Source: Marinobacter sp. X15-166B
GTDB taxonomy: Bacteria > Pseudomonadota > Gammaproteobacteria > Pseudomonadales > Oleiphilaceae
Direction: 5' to 3'
Length of the DNA stretch: 64,000 nucleotides
Assembly (NCBI RefSeq): GCF_001752365.1
Contig: NZ_MEIY01000001.1
Location: 1,189,044-1,253,043, forward strand
Both the position numbers and the translations under genes were made by a program. Below are positions 32,601-40,699 of this stretch, one piece after another (position 1 is the stretch's first letter; each line of letters starts with the position of its first letter). The notes beneath the pieces were generated by a model. That model saw only the letters and a program-made list of their open reading frames with translations, searched no databases and was not told the DNA's origin.

Positions 32601-34046
32601 TTAGCGGCCAATGTAAACGGTTTTTATTTGGGTGTAGAAGTCCAGTCCGGCACGGCCGGACTCACGGAAAGTTGACGTGCTGGACCGCTTCAACCCCCCG
32701 AAAGGGGCATTGACCAGATTGCCGGTGGTGGTCCGGTTCACCTTGACGGTGCCGGCCTCGATTTCGAGAGGGAATCGTTGTATGTAACGAATGTCATTGG
32801 TGATCAGAGCGGCGCTCAGCCCGAATTCGGTGTCGTTTGCCTTGGCAATGGCGTCGTCGTAATCCTCCACGTCGATCACTGCAATCACCGGCCCAAAAAT
32901 CTCTTCACGGGCAATCCGCATCTGCTGGGTGACGTCCGTGAATACGGCTGGCTGGACGTAATAGCCGCCGTCAAAGCCGGGGCCGGTGAGGTGCTCACCA
33001 CCGTACACGTGCGTGGCTTCGGTTTTGCCAATGTCGATATAATTGAGGACGGAGTCCAACTGGCGCTGGTTAGCCAGAGGCCCGATCTCAACACCCGCGC
33101 CCATGCCATTGCCAATCTTGATGCTTTTGATGCGTTGAACCAGGGCGTCCAAGTAGCGCTCCTTGGCACCGGCTGTGATCAATACCCGACTGGTACCGGT
33201 GCAAGCTTGACCGGTGAGAGCAAAACCACCCTGCACCGTCAGATCAACCGCGGTGTCGATATCCGCATCGTCCAACACGATCATCGGGTTTTTCCCGCCT
33301 AACTCCATCTGCGTACGCGTGGTCAGGCTTGCGGCCTGATGAATGCGTTCGCCAGCACGGGTAGAACCGGTGAAGGTAATGGCACGAACGACTTCATTCG
33401 TGGTGAGTTCGGCACCGATATCACTTGCACTGCCGGTGATAAAGTTGAACACACCTTTGGGGACGCCTGCGTGATGCAGTGCTTCCGCAAGCCGCAAAGC
33501 AATCAGTGGTGTGTCCGACGACGGCTTGAATACCACGGTGTTGCCGGTGATCAAGGCCGGGGCGATCTTGCGCGCCGGGATCGATATCGGGAAGTTCCAG
33601 GGCGTGATCACACTGACCACACCCAGTGGCTCTCGCTGGCTGTACACCAGCATGCCCGGATCGTCACAAGGGTAGGTTTCACCGGTGAAGGTGGTGCCTT
33701 CCACGGCGTAGAAACGAAACGTTTGCGCCGACCGCATGATTTCCATCTTGCTGTTGGAAAGGAGCTTGCCTTCCTCACGGGTCAGCTCCTCAGCGAACTG
33801 ATCTACGTTCTTTTCCAGATAATCGGCGGCAGCGTTGAGAATCTTGGCCCGTTGGCCCATGGGTGTCTTCTTCCACATTGGGAAGGCTCGATGCGCAGCT
33901 TCCAGCGCGTCGCGGGCGTCCGCCTCGGTGGACGCCTGAAACTGCCCCAACAATTCTTCGTAATTGGCCGGGTTCCGGCTCTCGAAGACGTTGCCGGAGG
34001 AAGCCTTCGTCCATTGTGCATCGATGTAGTTAAAATATTGAGTCAC
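32601..34046 (-). CDS. NAD(P)-dependent aldehyde dehydrogenase
   Basis: A 481-residue ALDH. Asn151 lies in PWNFPISIP, the cofactor-loop FTGSTRAG near 226, Glu248 in MELGGKNP and the catalytic Cys282 in TGQACTGTSR. The TGQ-x-CT-x-TSR context resembles alpha-ketoglutarate semialdehyde and related dehydrogenases, so a short carboxylated aldehyde is a plausible substrate, though this is only suggestive. GAGGGG precedes the GTG at 34046. It is the second gene of the HDO operon and probably oxidises the oxidase product. Confidence 0.93.
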   Translation of the reverse strand: MTQYFNYIDAQWTKASSGNVFESRNPANYEELLGQFQASTEADARDALEAAHRAFPMWKKTPMGQRAKILNAAADYLEKNVDQFAEELTREEGKLLSNSKMEIMRSAQTFRFYAVEGTTFTGETYPCDDPGMLVYSQREPLGVVSVITPWNFPISIPARKIAPALITGNTVVFKPSSDTPLIALRLAEALHHAGVPKGVFNFITGSASDIGAELTTNEVVRAITFTGSTRAGERIHQAASLTTRTQMELGGKNPMIVLDDADIDTAVDLTVQGGFALTGQACTGTSRVLITAGAKERYLDALVQRIKSIKIGNGMGAGVEIGPLANQRQLDSVLNYIDIGKTEATHVYGGEHLTGPGFDGGYYVQPAVFTDVTQQMRIAREEIFGPVIAVIDVEDYDDAIAKANDTEFGLSAALITNDIRYIQRFPLEIEAGTVKVNRTTTGNLVNAPFGGLKRSSTSTFRESGRAGLDFYTQIKTVYIGR

Positions 34047-34162
34047 TGTCGAACCCCTCAATGGCGTCGATCATTCAGGCCCGCACACCGTGCCGCTGAA
34101 CAGCTGGCGAACACGGTGCGGAACCTCGGATTTTGCTTGGTAACCTGATTTCGATAACCCGA

Positions 34163-34900
34163 TTACGCAGCTTCGCTCATATCCAGCTCTTCCAGCGGCA
34201 GGTCATCGGCGACGTAGTCGTAGTACAGCGCCGTGGTGTAGAGCAGACGCATTTCGGCACCGATTTCACAGATCTTCAGGCAACGCTGCTGAAGCTCGAC
34301 GGTGTTCGCCTGCTCCAGAACAATCTGATAGCCACGCTCACCGTGGATCTCGTCGGAAACAATGTGCAGATCAAAGAACTCGACTTCCTCATCTGTGAAG
34401 CCGTACTGATCACGCAGAATCGGTGTCTGCTTGCGGTAAATCGAAGGGACTTGTGATTCCAGCCCCACCACCAGGGCGGCTACGGCTACAACCGGATGCT
34501 CACGCATCGCCATGGCGTAGCACCAGGCTTGCAGGCCGCGGGTCGTTGGTGACATGTTGTCCGGGTTCTCGATGCGCTCGCGGGTGGTGCCGCAGGCCTC
34601 GCCGAAACGAATCAGCAGATCGGTGTGACGATCGCCGCCAATTTCTTCTTCGTACATGTTCTGCAGCAAGAAGTCCTTGGATTCAACATGCTCCTCCGGC
34701 GTGTTCGCATAAATGTATGCCAGATAGCCTGCGAAGGGGCCAACATAGTGGTAATGGTTTTCTGCCCAGCGCGCCAAGTGTTCACGGCTCAGCTTACCGC
34801 TGGCCCAGGCCACGCTAAACGGCGCCTTGTTTGCGCTCTTGCCTTTGACCGCCTGTTCCAGCGCAGCGCGGAAGTCTTCCCGGTTCATTAGTTCAGCCAT
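34163..34900 (-). CDS. heme-oxygenase-like di-iron oxidase (HDO), iron-containing redox enzyme family
   Basis: A 245-residue, all-helical protein of the TenA/PqqC/CADD superfamily. Candidate iron ligands appear in order: Glu84-86 and His92 (YEEEIGGDRH), Glu148 (GLESQVPS), and His179, Asp183 and His186 in DLHIVSDEIH, an H-x3-D-x2-H spacing like that of the N-oxygenase SznF. Known HDOs do N-oxygenation, oxidative decarboxylation or C-C cleavage. It leads an operon with an ALDH, HbpS-like protein, reductase and ferredoxin. AAGGTG supports the ATG at 34900. The substrate is unknown. Confidence 0.85.
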   Translation of the reverse strand: MAELMNREDFRAALEQAVKGKSANKAPFSVAWASGKLSREHLARWAENHYHYVGPFAGYLAYIYANTPEEHVESKDFLLQNMYEEEIGGDRHTDLLIRFGEACGTTRERIENPDNMSPTTRGLQAWCYAMAMREHPVVAVAALVVGLESQVPSIYRKQTPILRDQYGFTDEEVEFFDLHIVSDEIHGERGYQIVLEQANTVELQQRCLKICEIGAEMRLLYTTALYYDYVADDLPLEELDMSEAA

Positions 34901-35007
34901 TGCATTCACCTTTTTATTGTATTCATGCCACCTGTTGAGGGCGGGCATGCTGTGTTGTGCGAGTGATTATCTAGCCTTGTTTCGTAAGACCTGGCCCTGA
35001 CAAAGCC

Positions 35008-35029
35008 GGCACCTGGTATACCAAGTGCC
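35008..35029. promoter_or_regulatory. extended operator of the HDO operon
   Basis: GGCACC-TGGTATACCA-AGTGCC, a 22-bp palindrome with one mismatch pair. On the minus strand TTGACA, 17 bases, TAATTT lie just upstream of it, a good sigma70-like promoter for the HDO operon. The operator would then overlap the start of transcription, so repression is likely. Confidence 0.85.
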
Positions 35030-35245
35030 GATATCCAAATTAGCCACACCAGAAAACGATGTCAAGGATGAAAGTCGACTTTTGTTTGAAAATACCGCTC
35101 ATGAAACCTAATCCGCAAAAGTTTTAACCCTATTTATTTCTTTAAAATCAATAACTAATAGGTTTTTATGGCTGGTTTTTCCTTGCTGCGAATACGATGA
35201 AGTGCAACTCGTCTAACGAATCTATTATTGTGATGCCAATACCAA

Positions 35246-35257
35246 ATGGTATACCAT
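35246..35257. promoter_or_regulatory. TGGTATACCA operator of the MFS gene
   Basis: Perfect palindrome ATGGTATACCAT just upstream of the MFS transporter frame; it covers an ATG at 35256 that is out of frame with the transporter. Confidence 0.8.
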
Positions 35258-35313
35258 GAAGGCTCTTGCACGCATTCACGGCCAACCGGCCGACACCCAG
35301 AGACGCCTGCTAC

Positions 35314-36720
35314 GTGACGACCCAAACCACTACGCGCAATTCACCTATCAACCCTCGTGCCAGCCTGGCGGTAGTATTAGGCACTCTATTGCCGGTCCTG
35401 GATCTTGGCTTGACCAATATATCCCTGCCCAGCCTGGCAGCAGGCTTGCGCATTGCTGAATCCCAGGCGGTCTGGATCTCCACTACTTATCAGTTGGTGT
35501 GCGCAGCGACATTGATGGTTGCTTCAGCCTTGAGTTATATATTGGGTAGCAAGCGCGTCTATCTGGCGGGTTTATTGCTGTTCACACTGGGCTCACTCGG
35601 CTCGGCGCTTGCGCCCGATTTCGCGGTGATGATGGGGTGTCGAGTGCTGCAAGGAGCCGGTGCCGCCGCGCTGCTGGCCTTGGGGCCGGCGCTGCTGCGT
35701 ACTATTTATCCGCCCAACCGACTGGGTCGAGCAGTGGCACTTAACGCCCTTGTGGTCGCCGGCGGGCTGGCTGCCGGGCCTAGTCTTGGCGGCATCGTGC
35801 TGTTTTTCGCCGACTGGCGGTGGATTTTCGCGCTCAATCTACCTGTGGGCCTGATGGCGATCTGGCTTACGCAGGATTCGTTTACTGCTGAGTCGCTGAG
35901 AAAAAGTCGGTTCGACTGGCAAGGGGCATTGTATTCAGCGCTTGTGATGGCCGCACTGATGCTGGCACTGGAGCGCCTGGGACATGGCTCGGGTGCGGTT
36001 TTCCCGGCTGTTCTGACTGCCCTTGCGGTTATTTTCAGTGTGTTGTTTGTTTATCGGCAACGTAAGGCCCCTCAACCTTTACTGCCACTGGAAATTTTCA
36101 GCCAGACCCGGTTTTCGCTCTCTATCATCACAACCTTGCTGGCGTTCACCGCGCAGGGCCTGGTGTTTGTAACACTGTCGTTTCTGTACCAGTCCCAATT
36201 CAACTTCTCGCCACTCAAGGCCGCCCTGTTATTCGCGCCCTGGCCGGTGTCACTCCTGTTATCGGGCCCATTGGCAGGTCGTCTGTCTGATCGCATCAAC
36301 CCGGCGTTGCTGTCATCGGTTGGACTGCTGGCATTTCTTAGTGGATTGACAGTGTTGGCCTGGGGGAGTCACGTCCAGAGTCTACCCGCATTGGTTACAG
36401 GCTCGCTCTGGTGCGGGTTGGGATACGGTTTTTTTCAAGCGCCAAACAACCATGAAATCATGACAAATGCTCCAATTGCATTGAGTTCGACCGCTTCTGG
36501 CGTGTTAGCAACGGTCAGAACCCTTGGTCAAAGCTTTGGGTCCGCTGCATTCGCTTTCGCATGGGCTTTCTACGGCAGGCGTATCGACCTCACTCTCTGG
36601 GTCGCCTTCGCGTTCACCCTGGTCGCCCTTGCCAGCAGCACCGCCCGATTAAAATATGGACGGGGTTCACCGGTGCCAGACACCCCAATCAACGGCGGCA
36701 CCGTCCCGGAATGCCAATAA
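35314..36720 (+). CDS. MFS transporter, DHA2-like
   Basis: A carrier of about 468 residues with 14 predicted helices. It contains LDLGLTNISLPSLAAGLRI, the motif-like GCRVLQGAGAAALLALGPAL and the GPLAGRLSDRINPALLSS loop, as in DHA2 drug/metabolite exporters. The N-terminus is uncertain: GTG at 35314 fits the family's length, while a TTG at 35266 would add 16 residues, and neither has a good ribosome site. The operator at 35246 places it in the regulon, as exporter of substrate analogue or toxic intermediate. Confidence 0.8.
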   Translation: MTTQTTTRNSPINPRASLAVVLGTLLPVLDLGLTNISLPSLAAGLRIAESQAVWISTTYQLVCAATLMVASALSYILGSKRVYLAGLLLFTLGSLGSALAPDFAVMMGCRVLQGAGAAALLALGPALLRTIYPPNRLGRAVALNALVVAGGLAAGPSLGGIVLFFADWRWIFALNLPVGLMAIWLTQDSFTAESLRKSRFDWQGALYSALVMAALMLALERLGHGSGAVFPAVLTALAVIFSVLFVYRQRKAPQPLLPLEIFSQTRFSLSIITTLLAFTAQGLVFVTLSFLYQSQFNFSPLKAALLFAPWPVSLLLSGPLAGRLSDRINPALLSSVGLLAFLSGLTVLAWGSHVQSLPALVTGSLWCGLGYGFFQAPNNHEIMTNAPIALSSTASGVLATVRTLGQSFGSAAFAFAWAFYGRRIDLTLWVAFAFTLVALASSTARLKYGRGSPVPDTPINGGTVPECQ

Positions 36721-36801
36721 GTTTCCACTGAGCTGGCGCACTACGGCGGTTACTTTGTGCTAGTTATCGCCAACGGCACGAACCACTCATCACGCGTCTG
36801 A

Positions 36802-37773
36802 TCAACCCACTACAAGTGAGACCAGATAGCCGGTATAACCCGCGTAGGCCAGCAGTAAAAGGCTGCCTTCGAGGCGGTTGATACGACCCTGGCGCCCACG
36901 CCAGCCTAGACCCATTATCAGCAGCGCAATGGTCAGCGCGGCCATGACCACCCAGTCGCGGTACAGAACTACCGGATCAATCACAAGCGGATGTATCCCC
37001 GCAGCTATGCCTACGACGGCCAGGGTATTGAACAGGCCGGAACCCAGCACGTTACCCAGAGCCAGTTCGTGTTCATTCTTGCGTATGGCCGCCATCGCTG
37101 CGGCCAGCTCCGGCAAGGACGTGCCGATGGCCACCACGGTCAACCCGATAATCAGGTCGCTCACACCAAAGCTCTGAGCAATGTGAACGGCGCCCCAGAC
37201 CAGCAGCCGGGAACTGACCACCAGCACCACCAGCCCCACGACCAACCAGCCAAGGGCCCGCCCCAGACTCATGGCGTGTGAATCGATCTCTTCGCTGTAA
37301 CCGGCTTCCAGCGAGTCGGCCGGTTGTTTACGCCCCTGCATCAGTGACCAACCCATCAGACCGAAAAAGGCGACCAGCAACACCAGGGCATCCAGTCGAC
37401 TGAGCGCTCCGTCCAGTAACTGGTAACCGGCTAACAGGGTGACCGCCAGCAGCAGGGGAAGCTCTTTGGAAATAATACGGGATTGCACGCGTATCGGAGA
37501 GATAAGCGCAACCAGGCCGACAACCAGACCGATATTAGTAATGTTCGACCCGTATGCATTACCCAGTGCCAGACCGGGGTTGCCTTGCAGCGAGGCGATC
37601 GCCGAGACCACCATTTCCGGCGCGGAAGTACCAAAGCCGATAATCACCATACCAATCAACAAGGGCGACATACCGGCGTACTTGGCCGTTACCGAGGCAC
37701 CTTCCACAAATTTGTCGGCGCTCCAGACCAGTAAAACCAATCCGGCCAATACAGCAGACCAGGTCAACAACAT
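36802..37773 (-). CDS. CaCA-family sodium/calcium-type antiporter
   Basis: A 323-residue membrane protein with the two inverted alpha repeats of the YrbG/CaCA family: GFGTSAPEMVVSAIASLQGN with GNAYGSNITNIGLVVG in the first half, and AIGTSLPELAAAMAAIRKNE with GNVLGSGLFNTLAVVG in the second. The conserved acidic residues are present. GGAGAG supports the ATG at 37773. The TGGTATACCA operator lies 93 bases upstream, which is unusual for a house-keeping ion exchanger and puts it in the local regulon. Confidence 0.92.
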   Translation of the reverse strand: MLLTWSAVLAGLVLLVWSADKFVEGASVTAKYAGMSPLLIGMVIIGFGTSAPEMVVSAIASLQGNPGLALGNAYGSNITNIGLVVGLVALISPIRVQSRIISKELPLLLAVTLLAGYQLLDGALSRLDALVLLVAFFGLMGWSLMQGRKQPADSLEAGYSEEIDSHAMSLGRALGWLVVGLVVLVVSSRLLVWGAVHIAQSFGVSDLIIGLTVVAIGTSLPELAAAMAAIRKNEHELALGNVLGSGLFNTLAVVGIAAGIHPLVIDPVVLYRDWVVMAALTIALLIMGLGWRGRQGRINRLEGSLLLLAYAGYTGYLVSLVVG

Positions 37774-37865
37774 AAACGTCTCTCCAAGTGTGAAGTATGC
37801 CGCCAGCGTTTTTCGCATGCCGTGCAACGGATAAGTTACAAACTCTGGCCTCCGCTTTCGCCACT

Positions 37866-37875
37866 TGGTATACCA
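37866..37875. promoter_or_regulatory. TGGTATACCA operator of the antiporter gene
   Basis: Perfect TGGTATACCA upstream of the antiporter and just beyond the end of the second GntR gene. Confidence 0.75.
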
Positions 37876-37979
37876 TCTAGCCTTTCAAGGCGCAATCACT
37901 GGCCTGATACAAAGCCCGACAATCATCCGCCAGGACACCTGCTGAAATCACCGGCATGCCATTGACACCCGTGAGCAAT

Positions 37980-38642
37980 TCAAGAGCAACTGGGTAAAGC
38001 GACTTCGTGGGACAAGCGGATGTGCCGTTCCAGTAATTGCCGGATCTCGACCTCGTTTCGTGCCAATGCCAAGGTAACCAGGTCCTCATGTTGCGCGTTC
38101 AGGACTTTCCTCATAGCCAGGTTACGGGGTGCCTGTCGGCGGTAACGGTCGAACTGTTCATGCAGTTGACGTATGAATTTCAGCATCCAGGCCGATTGGC
38201 AACTCGACAAAAGAACTGCGTGGAATTGAGTATGCAAGTGTTCCCAGTCTGCAAGGGGAACGCCCTCCCCGTCAGCTCTCTTGAGCCGATGCCCGGCCGC
38301 CAGAACTTCCGATTCCCATGTGGAGTCGCCATACCGGAGTGCCCGACTAATCGCCATGCCCTCCAACTCGACGCGCAGGTCGACGATATCCTGTAACTCC
38401 TCCCGGCAGAGCTTCGGCACCCGAAAACCACGCTGGGCTTCCTGCTCAAGCAAACCGACGGCTGCCAGACGACTCAAAGCTTCCCGCAAGGGGCTTAATC
38501 CGACCTGGTAATTGTCTCGCAACGAGGCGATAGCAAGCTTCTCGCCAGCCTGATATTGGCCATTTAACAGATCCTCCCGCAACGCCGCAAAAACCCGTCC
38601 GGCGTTAGAGTTTGCTTCTTTCTGAACAAATTCTTCGGACAT
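37980..38642 (-). CDS. GntR-family (FCD) transcriptional regulator
   Basis: A 220-residue regulator with the winged helix GQYQAGEKLAIASLRDNYQV, then GLSPLREALSRLAAVGLLEQ, and an FCD domain including EHLHTQFHAVLLSSC and NAQHEDLVTLALARN with likely metal-binding His residues. The type resembles CsiR-like regulators. It is divergent from the CHR-RidA-permease unit, whose promoter has a modified palindrome. The two GntR proteins of the region differ clearly, so they may respond to different ligands. Confidence 0.88.
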   Translation of the reverse strand: MSEEFVQKEANSNAGRVFAALREDLLNGQYQAGEKLAIASLRDNYQVGLSPLREALSRLAAVGLLEQEAQRGFRVPKLCREELQDIVDLRVELEGMAISRALRYGDSTWESEVLAAGHRLKRADGEGVPLADWEHLHTQFHAVLLSSCQSAWMLKFIRQLHEQFDRYRRQAPRNLAMRKVLNAQHEDLVTLALARNEVEIRQLLERHIRLSHEVALPSCS

Positions 38643-38665
38643 AAAAAAACCTCACCACTAAGACT

Positions 38666-38721
38666 TTGGAATACCAAATGCCAAATTTCTCTTGACGCCA
38701 CTTCGCGCCTTGCTCTATGGT
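38666..38721 (+). promoter_or_regulatory. variant operator and promoter of the CHR/RidA/permease unit
   Basis: TTTGGAATACCAAATGCC (38666-38683), then TTGACG (38692-38697), 18 bases, TATGGT (38716-38721). The layout and much of the sequence repeat those at 29999-30054. The palindrome has one changed position in its centre (GGAATACC). Confidence 0.7.
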
Positions 38722-38823
38722 TTGAAAAAATCGATTTTACGGAAATTATCTAACGTAACAATAATTATCGACGACATCAGGCCACAGCGCGAGCCGGATG
38801 TCACACACAGGTAGAACAACGTT

Positions 38824-39399
38824 ATGAAATGGCAAGAGCAGGGCGATCTTCTGGTCTCTTTTCTTAGAACAGGTCTGTTAGGTTTTGGTGGCGGTCCGTC
38901 CATGATCCCATTGATTCACGATGAAGTGGTCAAGCGTCGGGGGTGGATGAGTGACGACGACTTCTCCGACGTCCTTGCGATTGCCAATACCCTGCCCGGC
39001 CCCATAGCGACCAAACTGCCTGGCTATGTCGGTTACCGAGTAGCTGGGGTGGCGGGCTGCCTTACCTCAGTGCTGGCGATCACCATACCGATGATTGCTG
39101 CCATGATTCTGTTACTGAGCGTGTTTTCCAAATACCGCGACATCAGCTGGATCCGAGGCATGGCCATGGGCGTCGTTCCGGTGGTCCTCGTCATGATGGC
39201 ACAGCTTACCTACGATTTTTTCAAGAAGTCCCACAGCTCGCTGGGCTGGATCTCCACCCTGTTGCTCATCACGATCTCGGCGGTACTGATCTATGGTTTG
39301 TCTATCCACCCCGCGTTCTTGATTCTGACGCTGCTTATAGCTGCCATTGCACTGCCCGGTGCTGGCTTCGGTTCAATATTCAGGAGGGAGGAGCTGTGA
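38824..39399 (+). CDS. CHR-family transporter, N-terminal half protein
   Basis: A 191-residue membrane protein with the CHR-family start FLRTGLLGFGGGPSMIPLIH, then LAIANTLPGPIATKLPGYVGY and about five helices. It is one of two short CHR proteins that work as a pair. Family members transport chromate, but in this context of a catabolic regulon the substrate may be an organic or other oxyanion. It overlaps the next gene by four bases (GTGA), indicating coupled translation. Confidence 0.85.
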   Translation: MKWQEQGDLLVSFLRTGLLGFGGGPSMIPLIHDEVVKRRGWMSDDDFSDVLAIANTLPGPIATKLPGYVGYRVAGVAGCLTSVLAITIPMIAAMILLLSVFSKYRDISWIRGMAMGVVPVVLVMMAQLTYDFFKKSHSSLGWISTLLLITISAVLIYGLSIHPAFLILTLLIAAIALPGAGFGSIFRREEL

Positions 39400-39926
39400 T
39401 CTATCTCAGTCTTTTCTCTGCCTTCTTCGTGGCAAACATGATCGGCTATGGCGGGGGGCCGGCGATTATCCCATTGATTGAAGCCGAGGTTGTTGGCCGG
39501 TTTGGCTGGATGACGGCGTCCGAATTTGCCAAAACACTCGCCATCGGTAACGCGTTGCCAAGCCCTATAGCAACCAAAATGGCCGGTCAGATCGGTTACG
39601 ACGTCGCCGGCTTCCCCGGCGCTGCGGTCGCACTGTTCGCCACCGCAGCACCATCTTTGTTGCTGATGCTGGCCGCACTGGGTGTGATTCTGAAGTTCAA
39701 GGACTCGCCACGGGTCAAAAGAATGAGCAGCTGGGTGCGCCCGGTAATCACCGTATTGATGGCCATCCTGGTGCTGTCCTTCTTCAAAGAAAGCATGGCG
39801 GCTGCAGGTGCCTACCATACCGCTATATTGGCGGTCGCGGCGGCCATTGCACTTGTGCGCTTCAAGATCCATCCGGCGCTGGTCGTGTCATCGTCTTTGT
39901 TTTATGGCGCCCTGTTTCTGGGTTAG
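39396..39926 (+). CDS. CHR-family transporter, second half protein
   Basis: A 176-residue membrane protein with FFVANMIGYGGGPAIIPLIE and LAIGNALPSPIATKMAGQIG, clearly homologous to its upstream partner. The GTG start at 39396 overlaps the previous stop. Paired short-chain CHR proteins are thought to insert in opposite orientations and form one carrier. Confidence 0.85.
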   Translation: MIYLSLFSAFFVANMIGYGGGPAIIPLIEAEVVGRFGWMTASEFAKTLAIGNALPSPIATKMAGQIGYDVAGFPGAAVALFATAAPSLLLMLAALGVILKFKDSPRVKRMSSWVRPVITVLMAILVLSFFKESMAAAGAYHTAILAVAAAIALVRFKIHPALVVSSSLFYGALFLG

Positions 39927-39971
39927 TCACGACCTGATAGTAATAGCGTTGTCACATAGCAATTGACAACG

Positions 39972-40008
39972 GATCGGTGGCGGTGATGCCAGCCTACCGC
40001 CACCGATC
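39972..40008. other. perfect 13-bp stem-loop between CHR pair and RidA
   Basis: GATCGGTGGCGGT (39972-39984) and ACCGCCACCGATC (39996-40008) form a perfect stem with an 11-base loop. There is no following T-run, so it may be an RNA-processing or stability hairpin rather than a terminator. Confidence 0.65.
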
Positions 40009-40200
40009 GGGACACGAAGAAATGCTGGGGTCAGCAATTGGAGAGAAGTTATAGGCTAGCCCAAAGCTTCAGAGGCAGCGACAAACAAAATCTGAATCAG
40101 TGTCTTATTGAGATGGCGAAAAAGTACCGAAAAAAATAACAACGGGTACTGACCGGCCTCCAAACCAAATAACTCTAACAAAATGAAAAAGGCAGCTCGA

Positions 40201-40680
40201 ATGCAAGACGTCGACGCAACATTGAAAGCCATGGGTCTTGACCTGAAAAGAACCAACCCCCCGGCTGGTAGCTATGTACCTCACCTTACCCACAACGGTC
40301 TTGTGGTGGTTTCTGGCCAAACCTGCAAGAAGCACGGCCAGCTTGTCTATCGCGGCAAGATTGGATCGGATCTGGACCTGAGCCAGGGAGTCGAGGCGGC
40401 AAAATTGTGCGGTCTCAATATGGTTGGACAGCTGTATAACGCCTGTAACGGAGATTGGAGCAATCTTGCACAGTGTCTGAAACTTACGGTTTTCGTCAAC
40501 TGTACCGCGGATTTTGAACAACTGTCCCAGGTCGCGGACGGTGCGTCGAACCTAATGCATGAACTTTTCGGGGACAAGGGCAAACACACTCGCTCAGCCG
40601 TGGGTGCCAATACCCTGCCCGGAGGGGCCACTGTGGAAATCGAAGGCATTTTCGCACTGGTAAATAACAATAATATATAG
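40201..40680 (+). CDS. RidA/YjgF-family protein
   Basis: A 159-residue member of the RidA superfamily: LTHNGLVVVSGQTCKKHGQL (short-arm strand), EAAKLCGLNMVGQLYNAC (helix) and HTRSAVGANTLPGGATVEIE, where the conserved Arg that binds the substrate carboxylate sits in HTRSAVG. RidA enzymes hydrolyse reactive enamine/imine intermediates; some relatives deaminate aminoacrylate or aminomuconate in catabolic routes. This suits a nitrogen-compound pathway. ATG 40201 has AAAAAGGC ten bases upstream; an ATG at 40183 is the alternative. Confidence 0.85.
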   Translation: MQDVDATLKAMGLDLKRTNPPAGSYVPHLTHNGLVVVSGQTCKKHGQLVYRGKIGSDLDLSQGVEAAKLCGLNMVGQLYNACNGDWSNLAQCLKLTVFVNCTADFEQLSQVADGASNLMHELFGDKGKHTRSAVGANTLPGGATVEIEGIFALVNNNNI

Positions 40681-40699
40681 AGCGTAAATAGGTGACACC

